Below, piece after piece: positions 52,679 through 63,622 of a DNA stretch of 64,000 bases. Position numbers and translations under genes: made by a program. A model generated the notes under the pieces. It saw only the letters and a program-made list of their open reading frames with translations. It was not told where the DNA came from and did no database searches. How positions within the stretch are numbered: position 1 is the first letter of the stretch; every line of letters starts with the position of its first letter. The stretch spans positions 186,001 through 250,000 of the forward strand of contig DASVQQ010000007.1 of NCBI GenBank assembly GCA_036389035.1, read 5' to 3'. This DNA is from Jatrophihabitans sp. (GTDB lineage Bacteria; Actinomycetota; Actinomycetes; Mycobacteriales; Jatrophihabitantaceae).

Positions 52679-54028
52679 ATGACCGAAGGCCCCGCCCCGA
52701 TCGAGCAGCAGCGGATCCTCAGGACCGCGATCCCGGGACCGCGCTCGGCCGAGCTGCACCGGCGCAAGGCCAGCGCGGTGTCGGCCGGGGTGGGCGTCGG
52801 GCTGCCCGTCTACATCGAGCGGGCCGGCGGCGGCGTCCTGGTCGACGTCGACGGCAACCAGCTGATCGACTTCGGCTCCGGCATCGCGGTGACCACGGTC
52901 GGCAACGCCGCGCCCAGGGTCGTCGAGCGGATCCAGGCCCAGGCCGCCGACTTCACCCACACCTGCTTCATGGTCACCCCGTACGAGGAGTACCTGGCCG
53001 TCTGCGAGGCGCTCAACGAGCTGACCCCGGGCAGCGGCGAGAAGCGCTCGGCGCTGTTCAACTCCGGCGCCGAGGCGGTCGAGAACGCGGTGAAGGTGGC
53101 CCGCTCGTACACCGGGCGGCAGGCGGTGGTGGCCTTCGACCACGCCTACCACGGCCGGACGAACCTGACGATGGCCCTGACGGCGAAGAACATGCCGTAC
53201 AAGCACCGGTTCGGGCCGTTCGCCAGCGAGATCTACCGGGTGCCGATGGCCTACCCGTTCCGCTGGCCGACCGGGCCGGAGAACTGCGCGGACGAGGCTT
53301 TCGAGCAGTTCACCAGCCTGGTGCACGCCCAGATCGGTGAGGACAACACCGCCGCGGTGCTGCTGGAGCCGATCCAGGGCGAGGGCGGCTTCATCGTCCC
53401 GGCGCCCGGGTTCGTCCGCCGGATGGCGGACTGGTGCGCCGAGCACGGCATCCTGTTCATCGCCGATGAGGTCCAGACCGGTTTCTGCCGCACCGGCGAC
53501 TGGTTCGCCTGCGAGTTCGAGGACGTGGCGCCCGACCTGATCACCACCGCCAAGGGCATCGCCGGCGGGCTGCCGCTGTCGGGCCTGACCGGTCGGGCCG
53601 AGGTGATGGACTCGGTGCACAGCGGTGGCCTGGGCGGCACCTACGGCGGCAACCCGGTGGCCTGCGCCGCGGCGCTGGGTTCCATCGAGACCATGAAGGC
53701 CGAGAACCTCAACGCCCGGGCCAAGCAGATCGAGGCGCTGTGCGTGCCGCGGCTGCAGCAGCTGGCGGCCAAGTACGAGCAGATCGGCGACATCCGGGGC
53801 CGGGGCGCGATGCTGGCGATCGAGATGGTGGCCGGCGCCGGTGACCTGAGTCCGAACAGCGTGCTGACCGGCAAGGTCAACGTCTACTGCCACTCCCAGG
53901 GGCTGGTCACGCTGACCGCCGGCACCTACGGCAACGTGCTGAGGTTGCTGCCCCCGCTGGCCATCGGCGACGAGCTGCTGAACGAGGGCCTCGACATTCT
54001 CGAGCAGGCCTTCGCCACCGCCCTCTGA
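52679..54028 (+). CDS. gabT: 4-aminobutyrate aminotransferase
   Basis: 449 residues, class III aminotransferase. Cofactor loop NSGAEAVENAVKVAR, FDHAYHGRTNLTMALT, Asp in FIADEVQTGFCRTG, catalytic Lys in TTAKGIAGGLPLSG. GABA to succinate semialdehyde. GGAG precedes ATG 52679; the upstream TTG at 52667 is rejected. Next to the aldehyde dehydrogenase, so a putrescine/GABA route is likely. Confidence 0.9.
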   Translation: MTEGPAPIEQQRILRTAIPGPRSAELHRRKASAVSAGVGVGLPVYIERAGGGVLVDVDGNQLIDFGSGIAVTTVGNAAPRVVERIQAQAADFTHTCFMVTPYEEYLAVCEALNELTPGSGEKRSALFNSGAEAVENAVKVARSYTGRQAVVAFDHAYHGRTNLTMALTAKNMPYKHRFGPFASEIYRVPMAYPFRWPTGPENCADEAFEQFTSLVHAQIGEDNTAAVLLEPIQGEGGFIVPAPGFVRRMADWCAEHGILFIADEVQTGFCRTGDWFACEFEDVAPDLITTAKGIAGGLPLSGLTGRAEVMDSVHSGGLGGTYGGNPVACAAALGSIETMKAENLNARAKQIEALCVPRLQQLAAKYEQIGDIRGRGAMLAIEMVAGAGDLSPNSVLTGKVNVYCHSQGLVTLTAGTYGNVLRLLPPLAIGDELLNEGLDILEQAFATAL

Positions 54029-54160
54029 GCTGCTGCGCACGCCGTCGGGTGGCTGCCTGACGCACCCGAGCGGAACTCGCGGGTGCAGTGCCGCAGTCAC
54101 CGGCCGTTTAGACTTGCCGGGTCACCGTTTGCCGGGGGACGCCTGTCTGGAGGAAACACG

Positions 54161-56530
<2,370 letters not shown>

Positions 56531-56561
56531 GCCCAGCGGCCGGACTGAGGCGCGCGGCGGC

Positions 56562-57101
56562 CTAGGAGGGCTGCACCTCGGGCAGCGGCCCGTTCCACGG
56601 GTACGGCTCGATCTGTTGCAGCAACCGGCTGCGCCGGCGCCGGTTCAGGTGGTCGATGTAGAGGGTGCCGGCCAGGTGCTCGGTCTCATGCATCAGGCAG
56701 CGGGCCAGAAAGCCGGTGCCGGTGACCTCGGCCGGCTCGCCCCGCAGGTCCTGCCCGGCCACCGTGACCTGAAAGGGCCGGGCGATCTCGGCGTACGGGC
56801 CGGGCACCGATAGGCAGCCCTCGTCGCTCTTGTCCTCCGGGCCCGCGGTGGCGATGATCCGGGGGTTCACCAGGTGGCCCTTGTGCTGGACGCCCGCATG
56901 GTCGTGGCAGTCATAGACGAACACCGAGAGCCCGACGCCGATCTGGGTGGCGGCCAGCCCGACCCCCTCGGCCACGTACATGGTGGCGAACATGTCCTCG
57001 ATCAAGCTGGCCAGCGCCTCGTCGAAGTCGGTGACCCGAGTGGTGGGGGTGTGCAGAACCGGGTTGCCGACGATGACCACCGGACGGGCGCGACCTGACA
57101 T
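56562..57101 (-). CDS. def: peptide deformylase
   Basis: 179 residues. The three deformylase motifs are present: EGVGLAATQIG, DEGCLSVPG and LMHETEHLAGTLYID (HExxH metal site). It removes N-formyl groups from nascent proteins. The start is ATG 57101. C-terminus is basic/Gln-rich (LNRRRRSRLLQQIEPY), common in actinobacterial copies. Divergent from the gene at 57213. Confidence 0.93.
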   Translation of the reverse strand: MSGRARPVVIVGNPVLHTPTTRVTDFDEALASLIEDMFATMYVAEGVGLAATQIGVGLSVFVYDCHDHAGVQHKGHLVNPRIIATAGPEDKSDEGCLSVPGPYAEIARPFQVTVAGQDLRGEPAEVTGTGFLARCLMHETEHLAGTLYIDHLNRRRRSRLLQQIEPYPWNGPLPEVQPS

Positions 57102-57133
57102 GGTCGCTGATTCTAGGCGGGGTCCTCGGTCGG

Positions 57134-57167
57134 CTGTCAGGCCGATCTGGCTGTCAGGCCGATCTGG
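57134..57167. repeat. 17-bp tandem repeat in the def / HDO-like gene intergenic region
   Basis: CTGTCAGGCCGATCTGG occurs at 57134-57150 and again at 57151-57167, in the 111-base gap between divergent genes. It may be paired operator sites or just slippage. Confidence 0.85.
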
Positions 57168-57212
57168 TAGACAGTTGACCGGGCACGGCGCCCACACGAA
57201 AGGACGCCAATC

Positions 57213-57923
57213 ATGGTCACTGCGATGCGATTGTCCGAGCGGATCGACGTCGTCAACGACGAGTTCACTGATCGGGTGAAGTCGACGCTGCTCGCTCGGC
57301 TGCCGAGCCTGAGCACCGAGGTCCTGGAATGGCTCGTCATGGAGCATTACCAGTTCTCCTTCACCAACGTCGAGTTGCTCGGGGTCGCCAGGGACGCGAC
57401 GGCCAAGCTCGCGAACCCGGGTGTCGCGATCGAGTTGCAGCGAAACATGGAGGAGGAGAACGGCCACGCCGCGATGTACCGGCGAGCCATGCGGCTCATC
57501 GGCACCGATGTCGACGAGCGGCAGGAGTTTCCGCCCACCAGCGACTTCTTCGTCAAGGTCCGGGACTTGTCCGGGCCCGCTGCCTCGCGTGCTCTGGGTG
57601 CGCTGTACGCCACCGAGACGGCTGCCATCTTCGAGCACCAGGTCTTCTACGCGATCTGTGAGGAGATCTGTGCCCGGCGGGACGTCGCATACCAGGGATC
57701 GCTGATCAAGAAGTTCCACGACATCCACCTCGACGAGGGCGTGGAACAGGGACACAAGGACGGCCTGGCAGCATTCGTCGACGAGCCCGGCCCGGCCGGC
57801 GCCACCGGTGAGCCGATCGACAGCGCTGAGCTGGAGCAGGGCGCCTACGACGCGATCGCCGCGATGACGACCTGGTGGGACGCGCTGCTCGCCGAGGTGG
57901 ACAGGAAATCGAAGGCGGCCTGA
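57213..57923 (+). CDS. heme-oxygenase-fold protein, possible diiron oxygenase
   Basis: 236 residues, nearly all helical. Candidate metal ligands in the order of heme-oxygenase-like diiron proteins: E44/H45 (VMEHYQ), E82-x2-H85 (NMEEENGHAA), E135 (YATETAA), then E178-x2-H181 with H172 before it (DIHLDEGVEQGH). The E..H....E..H arrangement resembles UndA or DUF3865 proteins, so a one- or two-metal oxidase is possible. ATG 57213 follows AAAGGACG. Single gene; substrate unknown. Confidence 0.6.
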   Translation: MVTAMRLSERIDVVNDEFTDRVKSTLLARLPSLSTEVLEWLVMEHYQFSFTNVELLGVARDATAKLANPGVAIELQRNMEEENGHAAMYRRAMRLIGTDVDERQEFPPTSDFFVKVRDLSGPAASRALGALYATETAAIFEHQVFYAICEEICARRDVAYQGSLIKKFHDIHLDEGVEQGHKDGLAAFVDEPGPAGATGEPIDSAELEQGAYDAIAAMTTWWDALLAEVDRKSKAA

Positions 57924-57969
57924 GCGGCAGGCGGACCCGGCTCAGTGCGGCTGGGCGAACTCGGGCTGA

Positions 57970-59892
57970 TCAGACGATCCACATCGCCTGGTACGGGGCG
58001 AGCCAGACGTTGCCGTCCTCGCCGGCTTTCACTCCCGTGTTGGACAGCGCGTCCCAGGGGTCGGTGATCGCCAGTTCGTCCAGCCGCCACCAGGGGAACG
58101 GCCGCCAGCTGTCGGTGACGTTGTAGAGCCCCAGCAGCGCGCCCAGCGGGTGGCGCCGCAGCACCGGCAGGATTCCCGGGTCGGCCAGCGGCGCTATCTC
58201 GCTGCTGACCGAGGCGTCCAGGTGCGGAACCCGGGCCCGGGCCTGGATCAGCGCCCGCAGGCCGCCGAACAGCTGACCGGCCACCGTGGTGGGATCCGTT
58301 CGGCGCTCGAGGTCGGCCTCGCTCAGGCGGGGCCGGTGCGTCCAGCGGTTGTCGCCGCCGTGGCCGGGCTCGGCCGCCCAGTCCGGATCGTTGGGCATCG
58401 CCAGCTCGTCACCGGACCAGATCACCGGGATGCCGCCCCAGCCGAAGGTGAGCGCGTGGCCGAGCAGCACCCGCGCGACGCCGCGCTCATCGCCGGCCTC
58501 GATGCCGGCCAGGCTGGCGGACGTGCCGCTGATCCGCCGGTCACCGGTGGCGGGGTTGGACTGAAAGACCAGCCCGCGCGCGGCCGAACCGGGGAACCGG
58601 CCCGCGTAGTAGTCGGACAGGAAGGCGCGGTGCGCGTGCCCGGACAGGCCGACGGCAGCGGCGTCGCCGTCGTCGATGGCCCAGCCGATGTCGTCGTGAC
58701 CCCGCAGGTAGGTGATCCAGGCGGTGGTCGAGGGCGCCGGCGGCAGGGTGCCCAGCGCGCGCGCCGCGAGCCTGGCGTCGCCGCTCGCCAGCATCGACCA
58801 GATCTGCACCATCAGGCTGTTGTGATAGGCCAGGTCGCTGACCTTGCCGTAATGCGGGCCCTGGCCCAGGTAGTGCACCAGGTCGGCCGGCCCGACGATC
58901 GCCTCGGCCTTGAACAGCAGCGCCGGGCAGACGATCCGGGTCAACGCGTGCAGCGCCTGGGTGATGGCGTGCACCTCGGGTTGGTTCTGGCAGTCGGTGC
59001 CCAGCCGCTTCCACAGAAAGGCGATCGCGTCCAGCCGCACCACTTCGACGCCGACGTTGGCGAGGAAGAGCAGGATGTCGGCGTACTCGACGAACACGTC
59101 CGGGTTGGCCCAGTTGACGTCCCACTGGAAGGAGTTGAACGTCGTCCACACCCAGGCCTGCAGTTCCTCGTCCCAGCTGAAGTTGCCGGGCGCGAAATCC
59201 GGGAAGACCTCGGGAAGGGTGCACTCGTAGGCGTCGGGCAGCTCGCGGTCGGCGTAGGTGTGAAAGTAGGCCCGGTACCTGGGGTCCCCGGCCCGGGCGG
59301 CTCGGGCCCACTCGTGCTCGCGGGCGACGTGGTTGAGCACCAGGTCGAGCACCAGGCTGATGCCGGACTCGCGCAGGGTGTGAGCCAGCGCGCGCAGGTC
59401 CCGCATGGTGCCCAGCCCGGGCTGGACGTCGCGGTAGTCGGCCACCGCGTAGCCGCCGTCGCTGTCGCCCTCGCGCGGGCGGAGCAGCGGCATCAGGTGC
59501 AGGTAGGTGACGCCCAGCTCGCGCAGGTATTCGACCCGCTCGCTGACGCCGGCCAGGTCGCCGGCGAACCGGTCGGCGTAGGCGGCGTAGCCCATCATGT
59601 CCGGCTGCTGGAACCAGTCAGGCTCGAGGCTGCGCACCAGGTCCAGGCGTTTCAGCTCGGGCTCCCGGGCGGCGTAGGCGTCGGCGGCCAGCTCGATCAG
59701 GCGCACCGCGGTGTCCTCGGCCCGGGTGCCGTAGACGCTTGCCAGCCCGTCGTGCAGGTCCGGCCACCAGCGCTGCAGGCGAAGCAGGAACAGCTCGGCG
59801 CCGGCGCTGCCGACGGCCTCGACCAGCCGGGACTCGACGGCGGCGGCGGCCGATGCGGGCAGGGCGCCGGTGGGCTGTTGCGAGCTGTGCAT
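57970..59892 (-). CDS. amylosucrase / sucrose-acting GH13 enzyme
   Basis: 640 residues, the usual length. GH13 motifs: [16 protein letters not shown], nucleophile Asp in [11 protein letters not shown], acid/base Glu in LLFKAEAI, and LRGHDDIGW matching the amylosucrase RSHDDIGW. An N-terminal helical domain (residues 1-100) precedes the barrel. It would transglucosylate or hydrolyse sucrose. The ATG at 59892 coincides with the family N-terminus; 60036 would overextend it. Confidence 0.85.
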   Translation of the reverse strand: MHSSQQPTGALPASAAAAVESRLVEAVGSAGAELFLLRLQRWWPDLHDGLASVYGTRAEDTAVRLIELAADAYAAREPELKRLDLVRSLEPDWFQQPDMMGYAAYADRFAGDLAGVSERVEYLRELGVTYLHLMPLLRPREGDSDGGYAVADYRDVQPGLGTMRDLRALAHTLRESGISLVLDLVLNHVAREHEWARAARAGDPRYRAYFHTYADRELPDAYECTLPEVFPDFAPGNFSWDEELQAWVWTTFNSFQWDVNWANPDVFVEYADILLFLANVGVEVVRLDAIAFLWKRLGTDCQNQPEVHAITQALHALTRIVCPALLFKAEAIVGPADLVHYLGQGPHYGKVSDLAYHNSLMVQIWSMLASGDARLAARALGTLPPAPSTTAWITYLRGHDDIGWAIDDGDAAAVGLSGHAHRAFLSDYYAGRFPGSAARGLVFQSNPATGDRRISGTSASLAGIEAGDERGVARVLLGHALTFGWGGIPVIWSGDELAMPNDPDWAAEPGHGGDNRWTHRPRLSEADLERRTDPTTVAGQLFGGLRALIQARARVPHLDASVSSEIAPLADPGILPVLRRHPLGALLGLYNVTDSWRPFPWWRLDELAITDPWDALSNTGVKAGEDGNVWLAPYQAMWIV

Positions 59893-59960
59893 GGGGCTAT
59901 CGTCCTCGATCAAGGGGATCCGGCCAACGGCGGCCGGGTTCGCCGGACGAGGAGGCGTGC

Positions 59961-60668
59961 ATGGATCCGGAAGAGCTCGGGCAGCGGTTCGCGGGGTTGA
60001 CCACCGCCCACCTGGCTGACGCGTGCGTCCGGGCACAGGTGCCGGTGCGGTGCGCGCCGGCCGCGGTGAAGGCGGTGGTGGCCGGTGACCGGCTGGCCGG
60101 CCAGGCGCTGCCGGCCCGGCATGTCGGCAGCGTCGACATCTTCTTGGAGGCGCTGGAAGGGGCCTCGCCGGGGCAGGTGCTGGTGGTCGATGACGGCGGC
60201 CGTCGGGATGCCTCGTGCGTCGGTGACCTGGTGGTGCTGGAGGCGGCCTCTGCGGGCCTGGCGGGCGTGGTGATCTGGGGACTGCACCGTGACACCGTCG
60301 ACATCCGGACGATCGGCTTGCCGGTCTTCAGCCTGGGAGCGATCCCGACCGGGCCGTTGAGTCCGGGGACCCGGCCGCCGGACGCCCTGGAAGCCGCCAA
60401 CGTCGGCGACTGGCTCGTGACCCGGGACGATCTGGTGCTCGGTGACGATGACGGGGTGCTGTTCGTGCCTCTCAGCCGGGCCGAGGAGGTCTTCGACATC
60501 GCCGAGTCGATCCGGGACACCGAGCGCGGCCAGGCCGACCGGATGCGCGCCGGTGAGTCGCTGCGCGAGCAGGTGGGGTTCGGCGATTACCTCGCCGCAC
60601 GCAAGCAGAACCCCACGTTGACGTTCCGGGAGCACCTGCGCGCCGTGCACGGCGCCATCGAGGAGTGA
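59961..60668 (+). CDS. RraA / HMG-aldolase family protein
   Basis: 235 residues. RraA-like fold: [65 protein letters not shown] and [20 protein letters not shown]. Members either regulate RNase E or act as 4-hydroxy-4-methyl-2-oxoglutarate aldolases; the D-x-x and R-D residues fit the enzyme version, though function is unproven. GAGGAGG is seen upstream of ATG 59961. Divergent from the amylosucrase gene. Confidence 0.78.
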   Translation: MDPEELGQRFAGLTTAHLADACVRAQVPVRCAPAAVKAVVAGDRLAGQALPARHVGSVDIFLEALEGASPGQVLVVDDGGRRDASCVGDLVVLEAASAGLAGVVIWGLHRDTVDIRTIGLPVFSLGAIPTGPLSPGTRPPDALEAANVGDWLVTRDDLVLGDDDGVLFVPLSRAEEVFDIAESIRDTERGQADRMRAGESLREQVGFGDYLAARKQNPTLTFREHLRAVHGAIEE

Positions 60669-60708
60669 GCATGCCCGGCCTGGGAGAGCCCGCGGGCCGG
60701 GTGGCCGG

Positions 60709-61083
60709 ATGACCAGCTGCCCGTGCGGTTTCGGCGAGGCGTATGACGCCTGTTGCGGTCGCTACCACCGGGGCGAGGCGACACCGCCGACCGCCGAGAC
60801 CCTGATGCGGGCCCGCTATTGCGCTTTTGCTTACGGGGACGAGCGATTCCTCGCTGAGACCTGGCACCCGGACACTCGGCCGGCCGGTCCGCTGGCTGAT
60901 CCGGAGCTGACCTGGACCGGGCTGTTCATCACCGGCCACACCGGCGGCGGCCTGCTGGAACAGGCCGGCACGGTCGAGTTCACCGCGCGCTACCGCCGGG
61001 CGGACGGCAGTTCCGGGCGGGTGCGGGAGACCAGCCGGTTCGTCCGGGACCATGGCGACTGGCGCTACCTGGGCTCGGTCTGA
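60709..61083 (+). CDS. YchJ-family SEC-C motif protein
   Basis: 124 residues. Zinc-binding SEC-C-like N-terminus CPCGFGEAYDACCGRYHRG, followed by an NTF2-like domain (MRARYCAFAYGDERFLAETW ... SRFVRDHGDWRYLGSV). Family function is unknown. Start ATG 60709; 40 bases after the RraA-like gene. Confidence 0.82.
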   Translation: MTSCPCGFGEAYDACCGRYHRGEATPPTAETLMRARYCAFAYGDERFLAETWHPDTRPAGPLADPELTWTGLFITGHTGGGLLEQAGTVEFTARYRRADGSSGRVRETSRFVRDHGDWRYLGSV

Positions 61084-61117
61084 CTGCCCGTCAGATTGCG
61101 TCGCGGAACCGGCGTGG

Positions 61118-61768
61118 CTAGCCGTAGGTGGGGTGCTGCGGCCAGCCGGGTGGCGAGTCCTCCCAGTCCTCCTGCCGGCCGTAGGGGGTGTGGTCGAGCA
61201 GGTGGTTGGTGAAGACCAGTCGGTCCACGCCGCGCGAGGTGGTGCTGTAGGTCCGGTAGACCTTGTCGCCGTCGCTCAGGAACACGCTGAGCAGGAAGCC
61301 GCCGTCGGCCCCGCAGTCCTCGGCGAACGAGGTGCCGTGTGATGAGACGAACGGCAGGGTCCAGCCCATCTGCTTCTTGTACGCCTCGATCTGGGCCAGC
61401 GGCATGTTCGACACCGTCACCCAGGTGACCCCGCGCTCGGCGAGGGCGGGGAACGCGCTCACCGGGATGTTGTTGGTGAGCCAGGTGCAACCAGGGCAGT
61501 AGTGGTCCGGGCCGTTGTCCATGAACTGGTAGATGACCAGCTCGCCGCGCCCCTCGAACAGCTCGAGCAGGGTCTTCGGACCGGCCGGCGTGTCGAAGGT
61601 GTAGCCGCTGTCGAACTCGACCATCGGAAGCCGGCGGCGCCGCGCGGCCAGCGCGTCCTGCAGGCGGGTGACTTCTTTCTCGGCCTTCAACAGCTCATCA
61701 CGGGCCCGCTGCCACTCCTCGGCGGAGACGATCTCGGGCTTGGCGGTGAGAGTGTCCTGTTTCTCCAT
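61118..61768 (-). CDS. DUF899 thioredoxin-like protein
   Basis: 216 residues. An N-terminal helical segment (EWQRARDELLKAEKEVTRLQ) precedes the thioredoxin-like fold with YQFMDNGPDHYCPGCTWLT (C-x2-C). This is the DUF899 family of putative thiol-specific reductases. Function unknown. ATG 61768. Convergent with the YchJ-like gene. Confidence 0.85.
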   Translation of the reverse strand: MEKQDTLTAKPEIVSAEEWQRARDELLKAEKEVTRLQDALAARRRRLPMVEFDSGYTFDTPAGPKTLLELFEGRGELVIYQFMDNGPDHYCPGCTWLTNNIPVSAFPALAERGVTWVTVSNMPLAQIEAYKKQMGWTLPFVSSHGTSFAEDCGADGGFLLSVFLSDGDKVYRTYSTTSRGVDRLVFTNHLLDHTPYGRQEDWEDSPPGWPQHPTYG

Positions 61769-61886
61769 GGGGCCAATTGTGCACCCAGGCTCCGACAGTC
61801 AGTGTCTGGTGGCGGGCTGGTCAGGGGACTGACTCAGGACGCCCTCATTCAAACTTCCGCGCTATCGCTTCCACGGTTCGGAAGCC

Positions 61887-62138
61887 TTACCGGGCGTCCC
61901 CCGAGACGTTCCTGCAGGCCACTATCCGAGCCCCGATGGCGCAGTAGAGCAGGAGTGCCGATGTGGAGACAAAAATCCAAAGGGGCTTACCGGAGCCAAT
62001 CGCGATCAGGGCGGGAATCAGTGTCAACGGAAGCCAACTGACCCACCTCTCAAGTCTGCGGCGATGGAATCCAAGCCAGGCGAGTAGCCCGATCGCGCAC
62101 CCGGAAGTCAGCCAGTTTGCCCATGACAACACACGCAA
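61887..62138 (-). CDS. small membrane protein
   Basis: About 83 residues with two hydrophobic stretches (WLTSGCAIGLLAWLGFH; SWLPLTLIPALIAIGSG, PLWIFVSTSALLLYCAIGARI). Start is TTG 62138 or GTG 62132; neither has a strong ribosome site. Composition is below the genome average. I do not recognise it. Confidence 0.45.
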   Translation of the reverse strand: MRVLSWANWLTSGCAIGLLAWLGFHRRRLERWVSWLPLTLIPALIAIGSGKPLWIFVSTSALLLYCAIGARIVACRNVSGDAR

Positions 62139-62478
62139 GGATCACCACCCGTTCCGGGTATGAACGGTAGCCGTAATAGGGATTGACCGCGGCCCAACCC
62201 ACTGTATGCCGGCGCCGATTCTGCCATCCCCACTTCAGGGATCAGGTCGCAACGCGATGTCGGGGAGAGTATTTCTTCGAGTGGCGGGGGCCGTACCTGG
62301 TGTACTTGAAGTTTCGCACAGGACGGTACTTGGCCGTCGCCGCATCGAAAACAGACCGAAAGGTTTAGGTTGGGTTGTCAGCGCGCCGAACCTCTCCGGC
62401 GCGCCATTGTGAAGAATCAGGCCTCTAGCGGTGGTCGAGCGTGCCTGCATCGGATAGCAGACTGGCATACCGTAAAGG
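62139..62478. other. gene-free region before the secreted protein gene
   Basis: 340 bases of lower G+C. Contains the hairpin at 62381-62404. A frame at 62183-62368 has no convincing start or family resemblance. Nothing else recognised. Confidence 0.5.
62381..62404 (-). terminator. hairpin after the secreted protein gene
   Basis: GCGCGCC (62381-62387) pairs with GGCGCGC (62398-62404) over a ten-base loop, about 75 bases past the 3' end of the gene at 62479-62910. A corresponding hairpin with a similar loop but different stem lies at 63523-63543 after the paralogue, which supports a conserved structure. No strong U-tract. Confidence 0.55.
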
Positions 62479-62910
62479 TCAGAAGTCGCTGCTTGCGTTC
62501 ACAATTGAGTAGCCACTGCTGTTCCGGATGCCGGCCGAGGTGATGGCCTCGCCGTTGGCTGCGAAGTCGATGTCGTAACGGACGTTGGTGATCGCGCCTG
62601 CAGGGCAGGGCCACGACTGGGCGTAGCCACTCGTCGTGTACGCGTAGATGACCTTGCCGCGAATCGTGCAGCTGGCATGACCAGCAGGAAGTGTGACGTA
62701 GAGCCATCCCGTGTAGCTGCCGTCCGGGCCGTAGGCGCCGCATGCGGTTACCGAGTATCCGCCTGACGTGCTGGGGGTGCCGCACGACCCCGTTGCGTCA
62801 GCCGGTCCCGCGCTGAACACGCTGCCCAGCGTCGTGAGCGCGAGGGCACTGAGCAAGCCAACGGCTCTGCTGCCGCGATTCCCTCTGGGATTGTAAAGTA
62901 ATCTGATCAT
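62479..62910 (-). CDS. small secreted protein, family unknown
   Basis: 143 residues. Signal peptide with basic start (YNPRGNRGSRAVGLLSALAL) and cleavage around GPADA-TGS. The mature domain has four to six cysteines (SCGT, TACGAY, ASCTIRGK, WPCPAG) and motifs GPDGSY and LPAGHASCTIRGK. The gene at the right window edge is a paralogue. Function not recognised. Confidence 0.7.
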   Translation of the reverse strand: MIRLLYNPRGNRGSRAVGLLSALALTTLGSVFSAGPADATGSCGTPSTSGGYSVTACGAYGPDGSYTGWLYVTLPAGHASCTIRGKVIYAYTTSGYAQSWPCPAGAITNVRYDIDFAANGEAITSAGIRNSSGYSIVNASSDF

Positions 62911-63179
62911 GGAAACTCCCAGTCAAGCGGGTCGGAGGAAGATAAAACCCATTAGTACAGGATGTCTGTAATGGAAGATAACAGTTGATATTGCGCACGG
63001 CAAGACGCCTTTTACCACCACAGCACTCCGAGTCAGCTGCCCGTGTGTCACCGAGTACTAGTGAGGCTTGAAGGATGGGCTGCTGAATCTGCGCACCGGC
63101 CCCCGGCGTGGTCGGCCGCACTCGTGAGCCGGGCGAGAAGCTCATCTGGCACTACCGGCAACGAGGAGCGAATTGCCAA

Positions 63180-63500
63180 ATGTCTGACAATGCGTTCGAT
63201 GAGCTCTGCACGCGCCTGAACCACGTTCTGGAGGCAGAGGGATCACGCCTGCCGACGAACTATGACAGGGCAACGGGGGAATGGTTGCTGACCAGAGGTG
63301 ACGGTGAGCAGTTCCACCTTGCGCGAAACTATGACGACGAGGTGATAGTCAGCCTTCTGGGCCTAAACGACCTCGAATTGACTGCGGTGCGCGACAGCTC
63401 AGCCATCGTTGAAACGGTGATCGCGTTCGTTCAGGGGTCGCGTCACCGTTTCGCAGAACGTGGAATCCGTCCGGAAGGCGACTCGAGGTTCGGCCCTTGA
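63180..63500 (+). CDS. hypothetical protein
   Basis: 106 residues, acidic, no signal or membrane segment. N-terminal helix FDELCTRLNHVLEAEGSRL, then beta-type LLTRGDGEQFHLARNYDDEVIVSLL and a C-terminal helix. ATG 63180 is chosen; the frame extends upstream to 63108 without a ribosome site. Sits between two secreted paralogues on the opposite strand, so it may be unrelated cargo. Confidence 0.5.
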   Translation: MSDNAFDELCTRLNHVLEAEGSRLPTNYDRATGEWLLTRGDGEQFHLARNYDDEVIVSLLGLNDLELTAVRDSSAIVETVIAFVQGSRHRFAERGIRPEGDSRFGP

Positions 63501-63522
63501 GCGGAGAGCCGTTCACCCTGTA

Positions 63523-63543
63523 GCCCCACGACCTCTCTGGGGC
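63523..63543 (-). terminator. hairpin after the secreted paralogue
   Basis: GCCCC (63523-63527) pairs with GGGGC (63539-63543); the loop ACGACCTCTCT resembles the loop of the hairpin at 62381-62404, while the stem bases differ in a pair-preserving way. Confidence 0.45.
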
Positions 63544-63622
63544 GCCATGGTGAGGAATGAGGCTCTTTAAGTGGTGGTCGAAGTGCCTACAATGGCTAGC
63601 AGACTGCCTTATACCGTAAGAG

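Noticed and set aside
62183-62368. 61-codon plus-strand frame
   Set aside because: No start support and an unremarkable, Arg-rich composition.
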